DNA of 64,000 nucleotides from Adiantum capillus-veneris (GCA_014529385.2 CM043960.1:40156281-40220280); one strand, 5' to 3'; shown: positions 1 to 11,806, numbered from the stretch's first letter. Made by a program: numbers and translations. Notes: generated by a model not told the origin, from the sequence alone.

Positions 1-2706
1 ATACTATGCGCTAAAATGGACCGTATGAGCCATACAACTCATTATTGCGCATAGTATGGTTCAAGACCACCCAAACCATATTGTATTGCCACAAGAATTT
101 GCACGGGTAGATGTGAAAACTATTCTCCCATTCCTACAATGTTTCATAGCCATATGATATGGTATGAGCGATCAAGGCCCATATTAAGGGCTAAAATGGG
201 TCGTATGAGACATACGGTCCATTTTAGCACATTGTATGGATAGAGACTACCCAAAACATACCCTGCAATGTTACACAACCATCAAATATGTTATGGGTGG
301 TCAAGGTCCGTATTATTCGCTAAAATGGAACGTATAAGCCATACAACCCGTTTTAGCGCATAGTATGGGTTGGGACTGCCCAAACTATATTAGATGGCCA
401 CAAGAATTTACACAAGTGGGGGAGAGTATAACTTTTCCACCCTTGCAAATTTTTTCAGCCATCCGATATGGTATTGGCAGTCAAGGCCCATACTATGTGC
501 TAAAATGAGACATATCGCTCATATAACAAATTTTAGCACGTAGTATGGGTCGAGACCTCTCAAACCATATTGGATGGCCATAAGAATTTTCATGGGTGGT
601 TTGAGTACACTTTTCTCACTCGTGAAAATTATCACAGCTATTCGATATGGTTTGTGTGGTTAAAGCCCACACTAAGTGCTAAAATAAACCGTATAAGCCA
701 TACGACCCATTCTAGCGCATAGTATGGTTTGAGACCATCTAAACCATATTCAATAGCCACAAGACTTTTTAAGGGTGGATATGAGTACTATTATTCCATC
801 CTTGGAAAGTTTCATAGCCATTTGATATGGTAGGACCCATAATATGTGCTAAAATGGACCGTGTGAGACATACGGTCCATTTTAGCACATAGTATGGTTA
901 GGGACCTCCCAAAACATATTGGATGGCCACAATACTTTGCAAGGATGCGGTTAATCACCATTAATTCACTCCTACAATGTTACACAACCATCTGATATGG
1001 TATGGGCAGTCAAGGCCGATATTATCATGCGCTGAAATGGGACGTATGAGTCTTACAGCCCATTTTAGCACATAATATGGGTCGAGAAGACCCAAAATAT
1101 ATTGGATGGACACAAGACTTTGCATGAGTGGAGGAGAGTATAATTTTTCTACCCCTGCAAATTTTCACATCCATCTGATGTGATATGGGCAATCATGGCC
1201 CATACTATGTACTAAAATGAGACATATGGCTCATTCAACAAATTTTAGCACATTGTATGGGTCGAGACCTCTCAAACCATATTGGATGTCCATACAACTT
1301 GGAATTGAAGGATTGAGTACTATTTACTCACTCACGCAAAGTCTCAAATTTATTCAATATGGTTTCGGTGGTCAAAGCCCATACTATGTGCTAAAATGGA
1401 CTGTATGAGCCATATGATCCATTCTTGTGCATAGTATGGTTCGAAACCATCCAACCCATATTGTATTACCACAAGAATTTGCACAAGTGGGGGTGAGCAC
1501 TATTCTCCCATCCCTACAATGTTTCGCATCCATCCAATATGGTATGGGCAATCAAAGCCCATAACATGTGCTAAAATGGGCTGTGTGAGTTATACAATCC
1601 ATTTTAGCATATAGTGTGGTTCGAGACCGCCCAAAACATATTGGATGGCCACAAGACTTCGTAGGGATGGGGGTGCTCACCATTAATTCACTCTTGCAAT
1701 GTTACACAACCATCTGATATGGAATGGGCGGTCAAGGCCCATATTATGCGCTAAAATGGGACATATGAACCTTAGGGCCCATTTTAGCGCATAATATGGG
1801 TCAGGAATACCCAAACTATATTGGATGGCCAAAATACTTTGCATGAGTGGGAAAGAGTATAATTTTTCTACCCCTATAAATTTTCCCATCCATCTGATAT
1901 GGTATGGGCAATCACGCCCATACTATGTGATAAAATGAGACATATTGCTCAATCAACAAATTTTAGCACATTGTCTGAATCGAGACCTCTCAAACCATAT
2001 TGGATGTCCATGAGAATTTGCATGGGGAGGTTGAGTATTTATCTACCCACTCATGCAAAGTCTCACAACTATTCCATATGGTTTGGGTGGCCAAAGCCCA
2101 TATTATGCACTAAAATGGACCGTATGAGCCATGCTACCCATTCTTGCATATAGTATGGTTTGCGACCACCAAAACCATATTGGATTTCCACAAAACTTTG
2201 TGCAAGTGGGGGTGAGAATTTTTCTTCCATCCCTACAATTTTTCATGGCCATCCAATATGGTATGGGCAATCAAGGCCCATAATATGTGTTAAAATGGGT
2301 AGTATGAGACATACGGTCCATTTTAGCACATAGTATGGTTCAGGACCGTCCAAACCAACCACAAGACCTTTCATGGGTGGGGGTGAGAACCATTAGTTCA
2401 CCCCTAAAATGTTAAACAGCCATCCAATATGATATGGGAAGTTAAGGCCGATACTATGTGCTAAAATGGGATATATGGTTCATACAACCCATTTAGCGTA
2501 TAGTATGGAACTTAATGCCCATGCCATATCGGATAATGTACAACTTTGCATGGGTGGAAGAATAGTGATCACTCCCATCCGGTTTTTCTTTTCACAACCA
2601 CCCAATATGGTTTGGGCAGTCTTGACCCATACTATGCGCTAAAATGGGCCATATGAGTCATACGGCCCATTTTAGTGCATAGTATGGGTCAAGACTGCCC
2701 AAACCA
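1..2706. repeat. ~180-bp palindromic satellite array with four-unit higher-order repeat
   Basis: About sixteen diverged tandem units, seen directly. The shared core CTAAAATG recurs near 11, 193, 323, 500, 680, 850, 1031, 1211, 1391, 1569, 1751, 1931, 2111, 2291, 2462 and 2639, a spacing of 170-182 bp apart from one 130-bp shortened unit. Each unit contains an inverted repeat centred on the core (ATACTATGCGCTAAAATGG and its complement). Every fourth unit shares private variants: 500, 1211 and 1931 carry TGAGACATAT and AACAAATTTTAGCAC, while 11, 680, 1391 and 2111 share a CATTCT/CATTAT variant. This is a tetrameric higher-order repeat of about 711-720 bp. The array starts before the window and ends at a near-perfect palindrome. 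No genes are seen in it. Confidence 0.93.
2609..2705. repeat. 97-bp near-perfect palindrome ending the satellite array
   Basis: The two arms of about 48 bp are reverse complements with only about two mismatches, centred at 2657. They begin GGTTTGGGCAGTCTTG and end CAAGACTGCCCAAACC. The other units are less complete versions of this hairpin. The array stops exactly at the arm end and the next bases are CACTACAAGA, a CACTA-like terminus. Confidence 0.9.
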
Positions 2707-3516
2707 CACTACAAGAGGTTATGTGCGTTGCTTTTTGTACTTCATAACACTTGTGCTTGTAGTATTTGTGCATTCGAGCTTTTATCAGGTATTCATTGAA
2801 GTGCTCATCCCGAATTGACACGAGAAATTCGTCATGCAGCATGTTGATGACTCTGTCTTTTAATTCACTTGGCACTTCACTCCAGGTTTTTAGTATGTAG
2901 TGTCTAAACACCTGAGAGAAAAGACCGTGCATGCGTGAGATCACCTTCTTGCCTTCATCATCCAAGATGATGCCGCCACTGATGTCGACCAAGTACGGCA
3001 AGCCCTCTCGCTTGTAACGCATGGACCTAGGTGTCTTGGCAGGGGTCTCTAGTGGTGTCTTGATGGGGGTACAGATGTTAGGTGTCTCCACTGGAGTCTG
3101 GGTCCCAAAGCGAGGAGTGTCGACTCGGGTGACTCTCGAAGGAGTAGCTAGTGGTGTGTAGCTAGGAACGGCCAATAGCCGCGCAAAGCCTAGCATAGAT
3201 GGCAATGTTGTGACTGGTGCGAGGGTAGGCAAAGAAGGGGAAGGTAAGGAGCCTCGTCGAACACGAGGTGGTGTCGAGGCATCGGCACTGGCATCCCCAC
3301 ATAACCGCCACTGCCACCACTAGAGCGTCGGTGCCTAGATGAGTGTGAAGATCGTCTCGTCGACATCGAAGCTTCAGAGTGTGCTAAATGCTTCAAAACA
3401 ACAGAGGGAGACACTGAAGGAGTGGAACGACGTGATGTTTCTCCAGAGCGATGACGATCCTCATACCACCTCCTCTGTTGGGGTGAGAAAGAAGAAAGAC
3501 ACTCATCATCATTCAT
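2672..3516 (-). pseudogene. TNP1-like plant transposase (Ptta/En/Spm, Transposase_24 type), frameshifted
   Basis: Two minus-strand frames cover one protein. 3516-3190 is rich in Ser, Arg and His. 3232-2672 has a Thr/Pro-rich linker with repeated TPxxTP motifs, then a domain with GLPYLVD, a conserved Trp in TWSEVPSELKDRV, FLVSIRDEHFNEYL and MHKYYKHKCYEV. This resembles the C-terminal domain of plant En/Spm accessory transposases, which bind subterminal repeats. A one-base frame change near 3240 separates the halves. The last ~12 residues are read from the neighbouring satellite palindrome, so the native C-terminus is lost. Family assignment is from motif memory, not a search. Confidence 0.65.
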
Positions 3517-3619
3517 ACATGCATTAAAAACTCAAACATTTAATCTTAATATTGCATGGAGAAGAAAACATGGACAAATTATAATGTATACTATAGATAA
3601 TAGGAAGAGGGAATCTTGT

Positions 3620-3621
<2 letters not shown>

Positions 3622-3690
<69 letters not shown>
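3622..3690. repeat. (GA)n microsatellite
   Basis: Uninterrupted GA dinucleotide tract of about 68 bp. The Leu/Ser-rich open frames across it are artefacts of the repeat. Confidence 0.95.
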
Positions 3691-3693
<3 letters not shown>

Positions 3694-4186
3694 CTCATAA
3701 AGGGGGAGGGATTCCTGTGTAGAGAGATTCCTGGAAGTTCTTGTGAATATGTCTCCCGTGTGCATTCTACATATCTTGTAAAAGAATGAAACTTGTATTG
3801 CGATGGAGACTGAGACTGCAATCGCAAAGAAGGTGATCCGTCTCTGCTCATAGATGCTGCTCATCCCTCCACTACACTCTCAGTCTCCATCATAGTCGGA
3901 TCGCAATGCTGCATCAATGTATCAGACTTTCACGACACACCGAGGAGTGTCCCCGCTTGTGAGAACATACCTGGAGCATACTTGGAGTTTTAGCAATGAC
4001 GATTAAACACAATTTAAATTTCTCAAGTATAGCATATAGATAGGAATGGACAAAAGGCCATGTGAATACATTATATATTATAAAACGGAGAAAAATTGCT
4101 CAAATACAGTGTTTATGGCTTTAAGAGGTCTCTCTCATCCTTGCATAGCTCATCATAACTCTCTATGTCTATCTAGAGCTCTCTGT

Positions 4187-4764
4187 TTAGGCAAATGTCC
4201 ACCGTTTTATTTTGTAGATCCTCTGCATGCACCCATAGAGAGTAGCAACTTGATGCTTGTATGGAACCACCTCAGCGACTTCTGACTCAGCATCTTCTTT
4301 GATCTCCTCCATTGATGCCGCTGTGATTGGCACATGGTAGCCCTCATACGTCTGTGCACTAGGAGGGGCTACCTCTATGACGTACCACCAGTTTGATGTA
4401 TACTTTGTAGGATGAAATATCACCTGCCAGAGCCACATAACTTACATGAGAACTTCCAAGCACATACCTTCGAAAATTGGATGTTAACTATTTACATACT
4501 TACTTGTTCACAATGCTCGGGTAGTATGAAAGTTTCTCTTAGGTCAGTCCATTTTTTAGTTGAATCCACCTCAAGGAAACCAAACTCTCCTCTGCACATA
4601 GTAGCGTTGCGACCCTCCATGTTTATCTTGAACCATTGCACGTCGAACAAGTCGGCAAAAAATCCTCTATAATCGATCCTCAAAATCTCTTGTAGCGTGC
4701 TAAAGTGAGTGAGTTCCACCACCACAGGATCTGCATCACTGTTCAAATTTTGCCATGATTCCAC
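4187..4764 (-). pseudogene. CACTA TNP2-like C-terminal DUF4216 segment with one intron
   Basis: The exon 4764-4504 has the DUF4216 pattern: IDYRGFFADLFDVQWFKI, then FGFLEVDSTKKW, then LPEHCEQ. It is followed by an 80-bp GT-AG intron (4424-4503, GTAAGT donor, GGCAG acceptor). The frame then resumes as VIFHPTKYTSNWWYVIEV, the usual QVFYV...WWVV end of the domain. The intron falls between Gln and Val, the same place as in the second CACTA copy near 56.8 kb. Downstream residues are acidic and unremarkable. DUF4216 is a C-terminal domain of CACTA transposases of unknown biochemical role. Confidence 0.75.
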
Positions 4765-4876
4765 AATCTTGAGTAAAATGCTTTTTGTCGATTCGTTCCA
4801 CCCTAAAATGTTGCCCTTTACACCATGCTACTGTGTATGACTTATACTACAACCAACAAAGATTATGAGTGAACAT

Positions 4877-5770
4877 TCAAACATCTAGAAAGTCGCTAAT
4901 TGTACATTGCAAACTTACCTTGGTCTCGCAACCCCAAGAGTACTCCCACTCCTCCTCAGTCACTTCTTCATCGCATTGTTGTGCGCTTTTCAATTGGTTG
5001 TGCAACCATCTTAAGCTCATGAATGTTGGTAGGCTCTCCATATCCGCCAGATAATGCATCGACGGTCGTCTTCCCCATCTCCATTTGATTCATGCACTTT
5101 GTCGCTCTTTCTTTGCATCCTCGTATTGTGAAATCCACTTTTGCATCATTGAATTGTGAAGCATGCAAAATTGGTTGATTTTAGCCTCTAGATCTTCCGT
5201 CATCTTCTTCTCAACATCGAGATTGCACATGACAATCCCAGATATGCGCTCATCATCTATGGTTTGCCATAGCGTGTCTTGGGCTTTATCAAATCCGTCT
5301 AGCCACTCTCCAGTGTGAACTAGGGACTCTGATACCAACCAAAATTCTGCCATGCTACCCTCTGGACGTTCCTTCTGACGCACATATCCCTTGAGCCTTT
5401 TCTTGAAATGTTCTAAAAAGAACATCCATTTGGAATGTACTTTGCCAGCTATTTCCATCTCATCAACTATGTGAACAAGAAGATGCACCTGAATGGTTAG
5501 CATGGTAGTATGAAAGTGTTTCTCAAAAATGCACACAACCTCCACAGTGTTCAGTTTGGCAAATGGTATGGAGTCTACATTGATCTCCTTTTGTGAGATC
5601 CATTGCACCAACTTCACAAGTTTGTAGGTTGTGTTACAAACATCAGGAGAGAAACATCCCTCTATGGCCACCGGTAAAATAAACTGCAAAACACGTATAG
5701 CCATGATATTAAATTCCACAGACAAATTTGCTATCACTATGATATATTCCACTTCTACTAGACCTGACAC
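4877..5770 (-). pseudogene. CACTA TNP2-like DUF4218 segment
   Basis: The 226-residue frame 5770-5090 has the DUF4218 signature: LQFILPVAIEG, a Leu-rich stretch, VCIFEKHFHTTMLTIQVHLLVHIVDE, then SKWMFFLEHFKKRLKGYVRQ and RPEGSMAEFWL. The downstream frame (5059-4877) holds EEEWEYSWGCETKVS, which matches SKEWEYAQGCIPKVE in the second CACTA copy (57.28 kb), so the two are homologous. Frame changes between 5090 and 4870 break the link to the DUF4216 exon. No catalytic Transposase_21 domain lies upstream. Confidence 0.75.
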
Positions 5771-5955
5771 ATTTTATGCCAGTCGTGTGACTTCAACCGG
5801 TAAGCTTCCCTTATAATTTAGTGAAACACGTTCGGAGTGAGCGAAGAATACAAAATGCTAGTGACGAGGGTGGAAGTAGAATGCATTAGGTAGTTGGTGA
5901 TGGGGAGATGGAGCTCAAGCTCCATCCAAGAAAGTAGGAGTAATGCCAGGGATGA

Positions 5956-6296
5956 TAACAGAGAGACTAGCCAACTTGAATAGTTTGGCTACATCCAAGA
6001 CATCTCAAAGATTAGCTTTAGAAAGTTTGATATGTTTATCTTTTATGTCAAGTGGTTCAAAGTTATTACCAGTGGCCCTAATTCAACTGTGCGTAAAGAC
6101 AAGAGTGGATTGATTCAAGTTAACTCTAGGTGGATGTGGACAAATTCGTGAGATACATTCGTACTTCTGCAGCATTGTGAACAAGTTGTGTTCACACATG
6201 ATCCACTATGGATAGAAAATGATGAGAATGATCTATCTAAATCCTGCTGGCTCTATGTCGTTCAAGTTGCTCCATGAAACAAGAAAGTGTGTGAAG
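5956..6296 (+). pseudogene. Plus-strand DUF4216 fragment from a third CACTA copy
   Basis: Reading from 5990 on the plus strand gives YIQDISKISFRKFDMFIFYV, KWFKVI, SGLIQVNSRWMW, HCEQVVFTHDPL and WLYVVQVAP, a recognisable DUF4216 domain. In-frame stops occur just before the segment (GAA TAG) and before DTFVLL (TCG TGA), and another follows VAP. Unlike the other two copies, it has no intron at the Gln-Val site. It ends abruptly at the truncated LTR starting near 6297. It is too broken to appear as a long open frame. Confidence 0.65.
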
Positions 6297-6690
6297 GTTG
6301 CCCTCACTGACCCTGGTAAGTTTCCACAGCTTCCACACTCACCCCATACCTTCCAGAATTTGCCTGTTTGATTTTTGCAGATTTTCCATGATGAAATTTG
6401 GAATTTCCTATTTAACTCTAGAACCTTAGTGAAAAGAAGTCTTTGCTAATGGTTAAAATGAACCCATCCAATTTTTGTTATTAATTAAATTTCTATGGTA
6501 ATTTTCCAGGTCCCGTAACTGTTCCCGTTTTTATCGGAATCAGATTCTGAAAATTTCTAGACATAGTACAGCTCTGCTTATAATTCCAGAAATACCAAAA
6601 TTAATAGTGTTTGGAGTCCTGCAATAGTATTTTCCATTAAGTTTTTCAAGCTTAGTACAGTTTTGAAGGTTTCATAAACTGGAAACCTTA
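6297..6690 (-). repeat. Truncated 3' LTR of the chromovirus
   Basis: Near-identical to 15165-15554, with a handful of substitutions across about 390 bp, covering the U3 start. It begins TGTAAGGTTTCC at 6690 on the minus strand, right after the purine-rich ATGGGGTGAT, a likely polypurine tract. The match stops at about 6297 where the plus-strand CACTA fragment begins, so a deletion removed the rest. Confidence 0.9.
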
Positions 6691-6727
6691 CAATCACCCC
6701 ATCTTAAGGATTTGAGATGTCCTCATC

Positions 6728-7811
6728 TCAACCGAAATTGGAAAAATCCTTGTGAAGGGATACTTCATCCTCCCAGGTGGCATCCTCGGTAGGGTAGTCC
6801 TTCCATTTGACCAAATATTCTTTGATAACTCTATTTCTTAGACTCCTTTCCCTGGTGTCGAGAATACAATCTGGTTGAAGTTCAAGAACTCCTTGCTTGT
6901 GCATTACAACTTGTGCGTCATCCAGAGTATGATTTGGATTTGGGATGTAAGGTTTTAGAAGACTGATATGGAAAAAATTATGGACCTTGAGATGCTCAGG
7001 TAATTTTAGTTTATAAGCTTGATCACTGATTACTTTAATCACTTCATACGGTCCACAATATCTGGGGCTTAGTTTTTTAGGATAGAGTGCTTCTTTTTGG
7101 CCGAACCCTTAGGAATACTTTATCTCCTTGTTTGAAAACTCGATCAGACTGTTTTTGATCAGTATACTGTTTCTGGCGATCCTTGGTTGCCTGAATGTCT
7201 TGCCTTATGGCTTTGGTTTGGGCTTCCATTTCCTCCAACATTTGCTTTGAAGCTTCTACCCTTGTAGTAGGATCAGAAAAGTTTAGGGGTGATATACACT
7301 CATGCCCATAAAGAGCATTGAATGGTGACATCCCAATGCTTTGATGAAAGGAAGAGTTATAGGCGAATTCCACCAAAGGAAGAAATTGGATCCATTTTCG
7401 GGGTTCTCTACCACAATAGGCTCTAAGGATGTCTTCAATGACTTGGTTTACTCTTTCTGCTTGACCGTCTGTCTGGGGGTGATAGGATGTACTGAAACAT
7501 AGCTGCGTTCCTAAGGATTCAAATAAAGATTTCCAAAATTTTGAAGTGAATTTTGCATCTCTGTCACTGACTATTCTCTTAGGAAGTCCGTGCAATATGA
7601 AGATCTCTTTGATAAAGATACGGCTTATGTCTGATGCAGTATAAGTTGTTTTTACAGGCATCAAGTGGGAGACTTTAGTCAACATATCCACTACCACGAT
7701 AATGGAGTCGTAACCCCCTTGAATAGTGGGAAGTCCTGTTACAAAGTCCATGCTAATGAGTTCCCACTTCATCTGAGGAATGTCCAGAGGTTGAAGTTTT
7801 CCTGGCATCAT
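6728..7811 (-). pseudogene. Chromovirus integrase and chromodomain (3' part of pol), frameshifted
   Basis: Frame 7811-7077 carries the integrase core: SMDFV (first Asp), VDMLTKVSHL, IVSDRDAKF (second Asp), and SYHPQTDGQAERVNQ (Glu). A one-base deletion near 7075 puts the C-terminal part into frame 7042-6728. This holds a typical KLPEHLKVHNFFHISLLKPY stretch and a chromodomain (ILDTRERSLRNRVIKEYLVK and following WKDY..E.ATWE). Chromodomains steer integration towards marked chromatin, and their presence defines chromoviruses. Upstream, a TAA stop at 7835-7833 and a frame change near 7895 cut this part off from RT/RNase H, so the element cannot make a full polyprotein. Confidence 0.9.
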
Positions 7812-7824
7812 TACCCGTTCAGCC

Positions 7825-10800
7825 TTAATTCTTTAACAGGAAAGACATTGTCTGATGTAGCGAAGTATATCTCCTTTCATTCCTGGCCAGAAATAGCTTT
7901 TCCCTTATGGCATTAAGGGTCTTTGCATAGCCGGGATGGCCGGAAAGTGGAGCATTATGTCCTTCATAAAGGATTAACTCCTTTAATGTTGAATTTTTAG
8001 GAATGTAAAGCCGATACTTATAATAGAGAAGCCCCTCTTCAAGTGAATAATCCTTGATTTTGTCTTTCTCTTTTTCTTTTAAATCCTGTTGATTGATAAC
8101 CTGTAAAAGTTTTTGATAATCCTTATCTTCCAGAGAAGCTTCTTTAACCTTGTAGAGGATTGGATTGTCAACTGTGGAAATAGCCCCAAGAAAAACCTTA
8201 CGGCTAAGAGCGTCAGCAACCACATTCTCTTTTCCCGGTTTATACTTTATCTCAAAGTCATATTCCTGTAATAGTTCAATCCATCTTCTCTGCCTCATGT
8301 TGAGTGTTGCTTGTGAGAAAATCCATTTTAAACTCTGATGATCGGTGATCAATTGAAATTTTCCTCCTAGAAGGTAATGCCTCCAGAGTTTTAGAGCATG
8401 GATGACAGCTAGAAGTTCCAAATCATGAGTTGGATAGTTCAGCTCGTGGATTCTTAATTTTCGCGAGGTAAAGGCGACTGGTCTACCTTTTTGGTTTAAG
8501 ACTCCTCCTATAGCAAGACCGTTGGCATCTGTTACTACTTCAAACTCTTGAGTGAAGTCCGGAAGTTTGAGTACGGGAGCTGATGTGAGATTTTGTTTTA
8601 GTTTGAAGAAACAATCTTCCTGTTCTTTCCCCCAGGTAAGTTTGGCTGACTTTTTAAGTAACTGCGTCAAGGGAGCGGCGATAACTGCATAATCTTTGAC
8701 AAAGATTCTATACCATCCTGTAATGCCCAAAAATCCTCTAATCTCACTGACTGTTTTGGGTTGTGGCCAGTCTATTATATCTTTAACCTTTGCGGGGTCT
8801 AATGAAATTCCTTCAGGGTTGATTATAAAACCAAGATAACTGACTTCTGGTGTGGAGAACACACATTTACTCATCTTGGCATATAACTGATGTTGGCGTA
8901 GAAGATGGAGTACTTTACGTACATGGTCTTCATGATCTTTTTCATCCTTAGAATATACCAGGATATCATCAAAAAACACCAACACAAAATCATCTAGATA
9001 TTCTCTAAATATATCTTGCATGAGACGGTTAAAAGTGGCTGGAGCATTTGTAAGGCCAAAGGGCATCACTATGAATTCATAATGCCCATACCGGGTGTTG
9101 AAAGTAGTTTTGTAAATATCTGCCTCCTTAATCTGGATTTGGTGGTAACCTGATATGAGATCAATTTTTGTGAATACCTTGGCTCCATGTAACCTTTCAA
9201 GCAATTCATCGATGCAAGGAATGGGGTACTTATTCTTTACTGATACTTGGTTAAGCCCCCTATAGTCAATGCAGAGACGTAAGGATCCATCCTTCTTCTT
9301 TTGGAATAGAACAGGTGCTCCCCAACGTGAAATGCTTGGTCTTATGAATCCCTGCTCAATAAGCTGACGAAGCTGTTCCTTTAATTCAATAGCTTCAGGG
9401 AGGGACATTTTGTAGGGTCTTCTTGAAATTGGTTCACTACCTGGAAAGGTTTCAATTTCGTGGTCTATATCTCTCAGAGGAGGTAAATTCGAAAGATCTT
9501 CCGGAAATATATCCGAAAATTCTTTAAGCCATTCTGGAGCTGGGTTGTCTCTTGAATCATCTGCCTTGTTGAGTTTCACTACAAAGATCTGTTGCCCTTT
9601 ACGTAACCCCTTCAGAAGTCGGCTAGCCTTGACTAAATGAGCCTTAGGTTTCCCATTTAATCCTTGTACTAATGTTTCTTCACCTAAGTGATTTTTGAAG
9701 GTTAAGTTCCCTTGAGCACAGTGAATTTGGGCTTGATTTTTGATTAGCCAATCCATTCCTAGGATACCATCATAAATTCCTACTAGAAGAGTTCGAAAGT
9801 AGGATGAAGTCAGGGTTCCCCCTAGTTCAAACTCAACTTTCCCAGCTGTAAATTGAGATAGAACCTCTTTCCCATTTGCTAATTCTACTACTAATTTCTT
9901 GGTAGGATATTGGTTCAATTTAAGTTTTCTTAAACATTTAGGGGAGAGAAAAGAGTGTGTGCTGCCACAATCTATAAGTAGTTCAAATTGTTCACCTTCT
10001 CTGTTTGCAATGGTTTGGATGACAGAGTACTGTTGTCGAGCTCCAGGATTATCAATGGCGGCAAAAAGAGTAGCTCTTTCATCTTCCTCATCCTGCAATG
10101 TAGGTTCTCCTAATGCAGCATAAGTTCTGGCTCCTCTACCTCTTCCTCTGCCTCGTCCTCTATTGCCTCTACCTCTTTGATTATTCCCTTGTCCTATTTT
10201 AGTCTGAGAAGGGGCTTCGGTAGCAGTTTGAGGATTTTGTCGCTCAGGACATTGGCTTCTGTAGTGTCCCATTCTATTGCATCCATAGCATCTGATGTTG
10301 GGAAAAGTCTGCTCTATATTGGCTGCAGCTGACACTGCCCTTCGCTGACCTCCTTGATTATAATTCCCCCTTGCTCTTCCTCTAGAGTTATTGTAGTTGT
10401 AATAGTTTGTGGCAGGAGGGTTTCCTTCCGCTGCAAGTGGTTTAGCTCTTAGAAGAGCATCTTGAATAGAGGTGGGTCTCATAGCTTCCAGCCGGTTACT
10501 CAAGGGTTTGTTTAAACCCTGACAAAAACAAGCAATCTGTTGTTCCATAGTCATTGGTGGGGCGTAACGTCGTAAAGACACATATTTGGTATAATACTCT
10601 TCCAAAGTAAGCCCTAACTGTTTGAGGGCGAAGAACTCATTCATCTTGATAGCTTGGTGAGCTGGAGGAAGATATCTTTCTTTCACGGCCTGCTTCATTC
10701 TTTCCCAAGAGGGACTAATGGAAGGATTATCTCTACAGTATTGTTTCCACCAAAGTTTGGCGTCTCCGGTGAGCCGGAACATTCCTAACATTTCTTGATT

Positions 10801-10965
10801 CTCTGAAGCAGTTCCTACTGCCAAAAAATAATCATCCATGGCGTCGAGCCATGCTTCGGCATCACGTTCTAAATTGGTTCCTTCTCCCTTGAAAGTTGGG
10901 AGTTGAACTTGTTTTAACAGTCGTTTCTTTTCCTGGGTGGGAGTATAGAAACTTTTGGCAATTCC
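7825..10965 (-). pseudogene. Chromovirus gag-protease-RT-RNase H
   Basis: A long open frame from the first Met at 10839, but the same frame is open upstream to 10965, where AATTACAAACCCAG could be a splice acceptor. Residues counted from the Met: gag core 1-130, one CCHC knuckle ([14 protein letters not shown], 184-197), Arg/Gly-rich region, aspartic protease [11 protein letters not shown] near 287 (DCG instead of the common DSG), RT with CIDYRGLN and FFDDILVYS, RNase H with [23 protein letters not shown] and ADALSRK, and the integrase HHCC region at the end. A frameshift near 7895 destroys the zinc-finger frame. In the family the product is a Gag-Pol polyprotein. Confidence 0.93.
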
Positions 10966-11222
10966 CTGGGTTTGTAATTAATGAAGAGGTTTTAGTGTTT
11001 ATACTACTTTTGTTTTGTCATGCAGCTCTCTAATTTGTATACTTTTTAACATACTAAAAGCAGAAATCTTACAATCATTAACACCATTTCAATTTAACTA
11101 CACAAGCATGTCATAAAACCATGGTATATACAAAGGTTGATACAACACTGACTCATACTATGTACAAGATGGGCTCATACTATATACAAGATGGACTCAT
11201 GCTATATACAATGTGTGATTCC

Positions 11223-11597
11223 CTAAATCGACAACCTCTTTACCACTGGTGGGTCTAACAGGGGATCAAAAAAGATGACGTCTTTTGGTCCCCTAAACCT
11301 TGGGCCTACCCTCATGGGCCTAATCCTACTTGGGTATATTACTGTGGCTACCTGATCATAGACCCACTGATTTTGTAACACTTCTACCCCATCTACCACA
11401 ATGGTCTGATCTAGATCTTCAGTCCCACTAAAGAAGAAAACTTCGATGGTCCGAAGTGTTTCTACCCACTTGAGTCTTTTTAGATTGAGTGTCAACCCTT
11501 CTAACTGTCCCGCATCAATCAGGAAAATTCTGCCAAACTGTGACCAGCTGATTCCCCATGTAGGAGGAGGGGAAAACATTAAATCTAACAATTGCAT
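11223..11597 (-). CDS. Extra ORF between primer site and gag (unknown, 124 aa)
   Basis: An open frame in the untranslated leader of the chromovirus, on the sense strand. It starts MQLLDLMFSPPPTWGISWSQ and ends with a basic PSRIRPMRVGPRFRGPKD stretch. No domain is recognised. It lies inside the interval that would be removed as an intron if the LTR exon were spliced to gag, so it could be read only from unspliced RNA. Whether it is expressed is unknown; it may be chance. Confidence 0.35.
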   Translation of the reverse strand: MQLLDLMFSPPPTWGISWSQFGRIFLIDAGQLEGLTLNLKRLKWVETLRTIEVFFFSGTEDLDQTIVVDGVEVLQNQWVYDQVATVIYPSRIRPMRVGPRFRGPKDVIFFDPLLDPPVVKRLSI

Positions 11598-11806
11598 GAT
11601 GCTCTAGCGAAGTACAAAGTTGTTGGAGCTGCAAGCAGCCTCGAACATGATGTTGAAAATCACAAACTTTTGGTAAGCTTGGCGGATATTTTCCTGTATT
11701 GATAGGGAAATTCTCATTTCACAATATACTATAATTAAAAATGCAATACAACTTATGCCTATTTCCCAACTTTTACCCTTCTAAGGTCAGGACCTTATTA
11801 AACCAT

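Larger units (their letters stand above)
2707..5800 (-). mobile_element. Decayed CACTA (En/Spm) element, 3' half of TNP2-like gene plus TNP1-like gene
   Basis: On the minus strand the order is a DUF4218 segment (5770-5090), a DUF4216 segment (about 4764-4240) and a plant Ptta/En/Spm-type domain (about 3050-2720). These are the C-terminal TNP2 domains followed by the accessory TNP1-like gene of CACTA transposons. The catalytic Transposase_21 part is missing. The left edge reads CACTACAAGAGG at 2707, close to the usual CACTA terminus, but I found no matching right terminus, so the edges are tentative. A GA microsatellite (3622-3690) lies between the two genes. Confidence 0.75.

Noticed and set aside
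1-2706. CRISPR-like array of repeats and spacers
   Set aside because: The whole ~180-bp unit is repeated, without unique spacers, and the context is eukaryotic; it is a satellite.
2672-2720. Native C-terminus of the TNP1-like protein
   Set aside because: The last residues are encoded by the satellite palindrome, so the open frame runs across an element boundary.
6728-10965. Active autonomous retrotransposon
   Set aside because: Frameshifts near 7895 and 7075, a TAA at 7835-7833, and a truncated 3' LTR.
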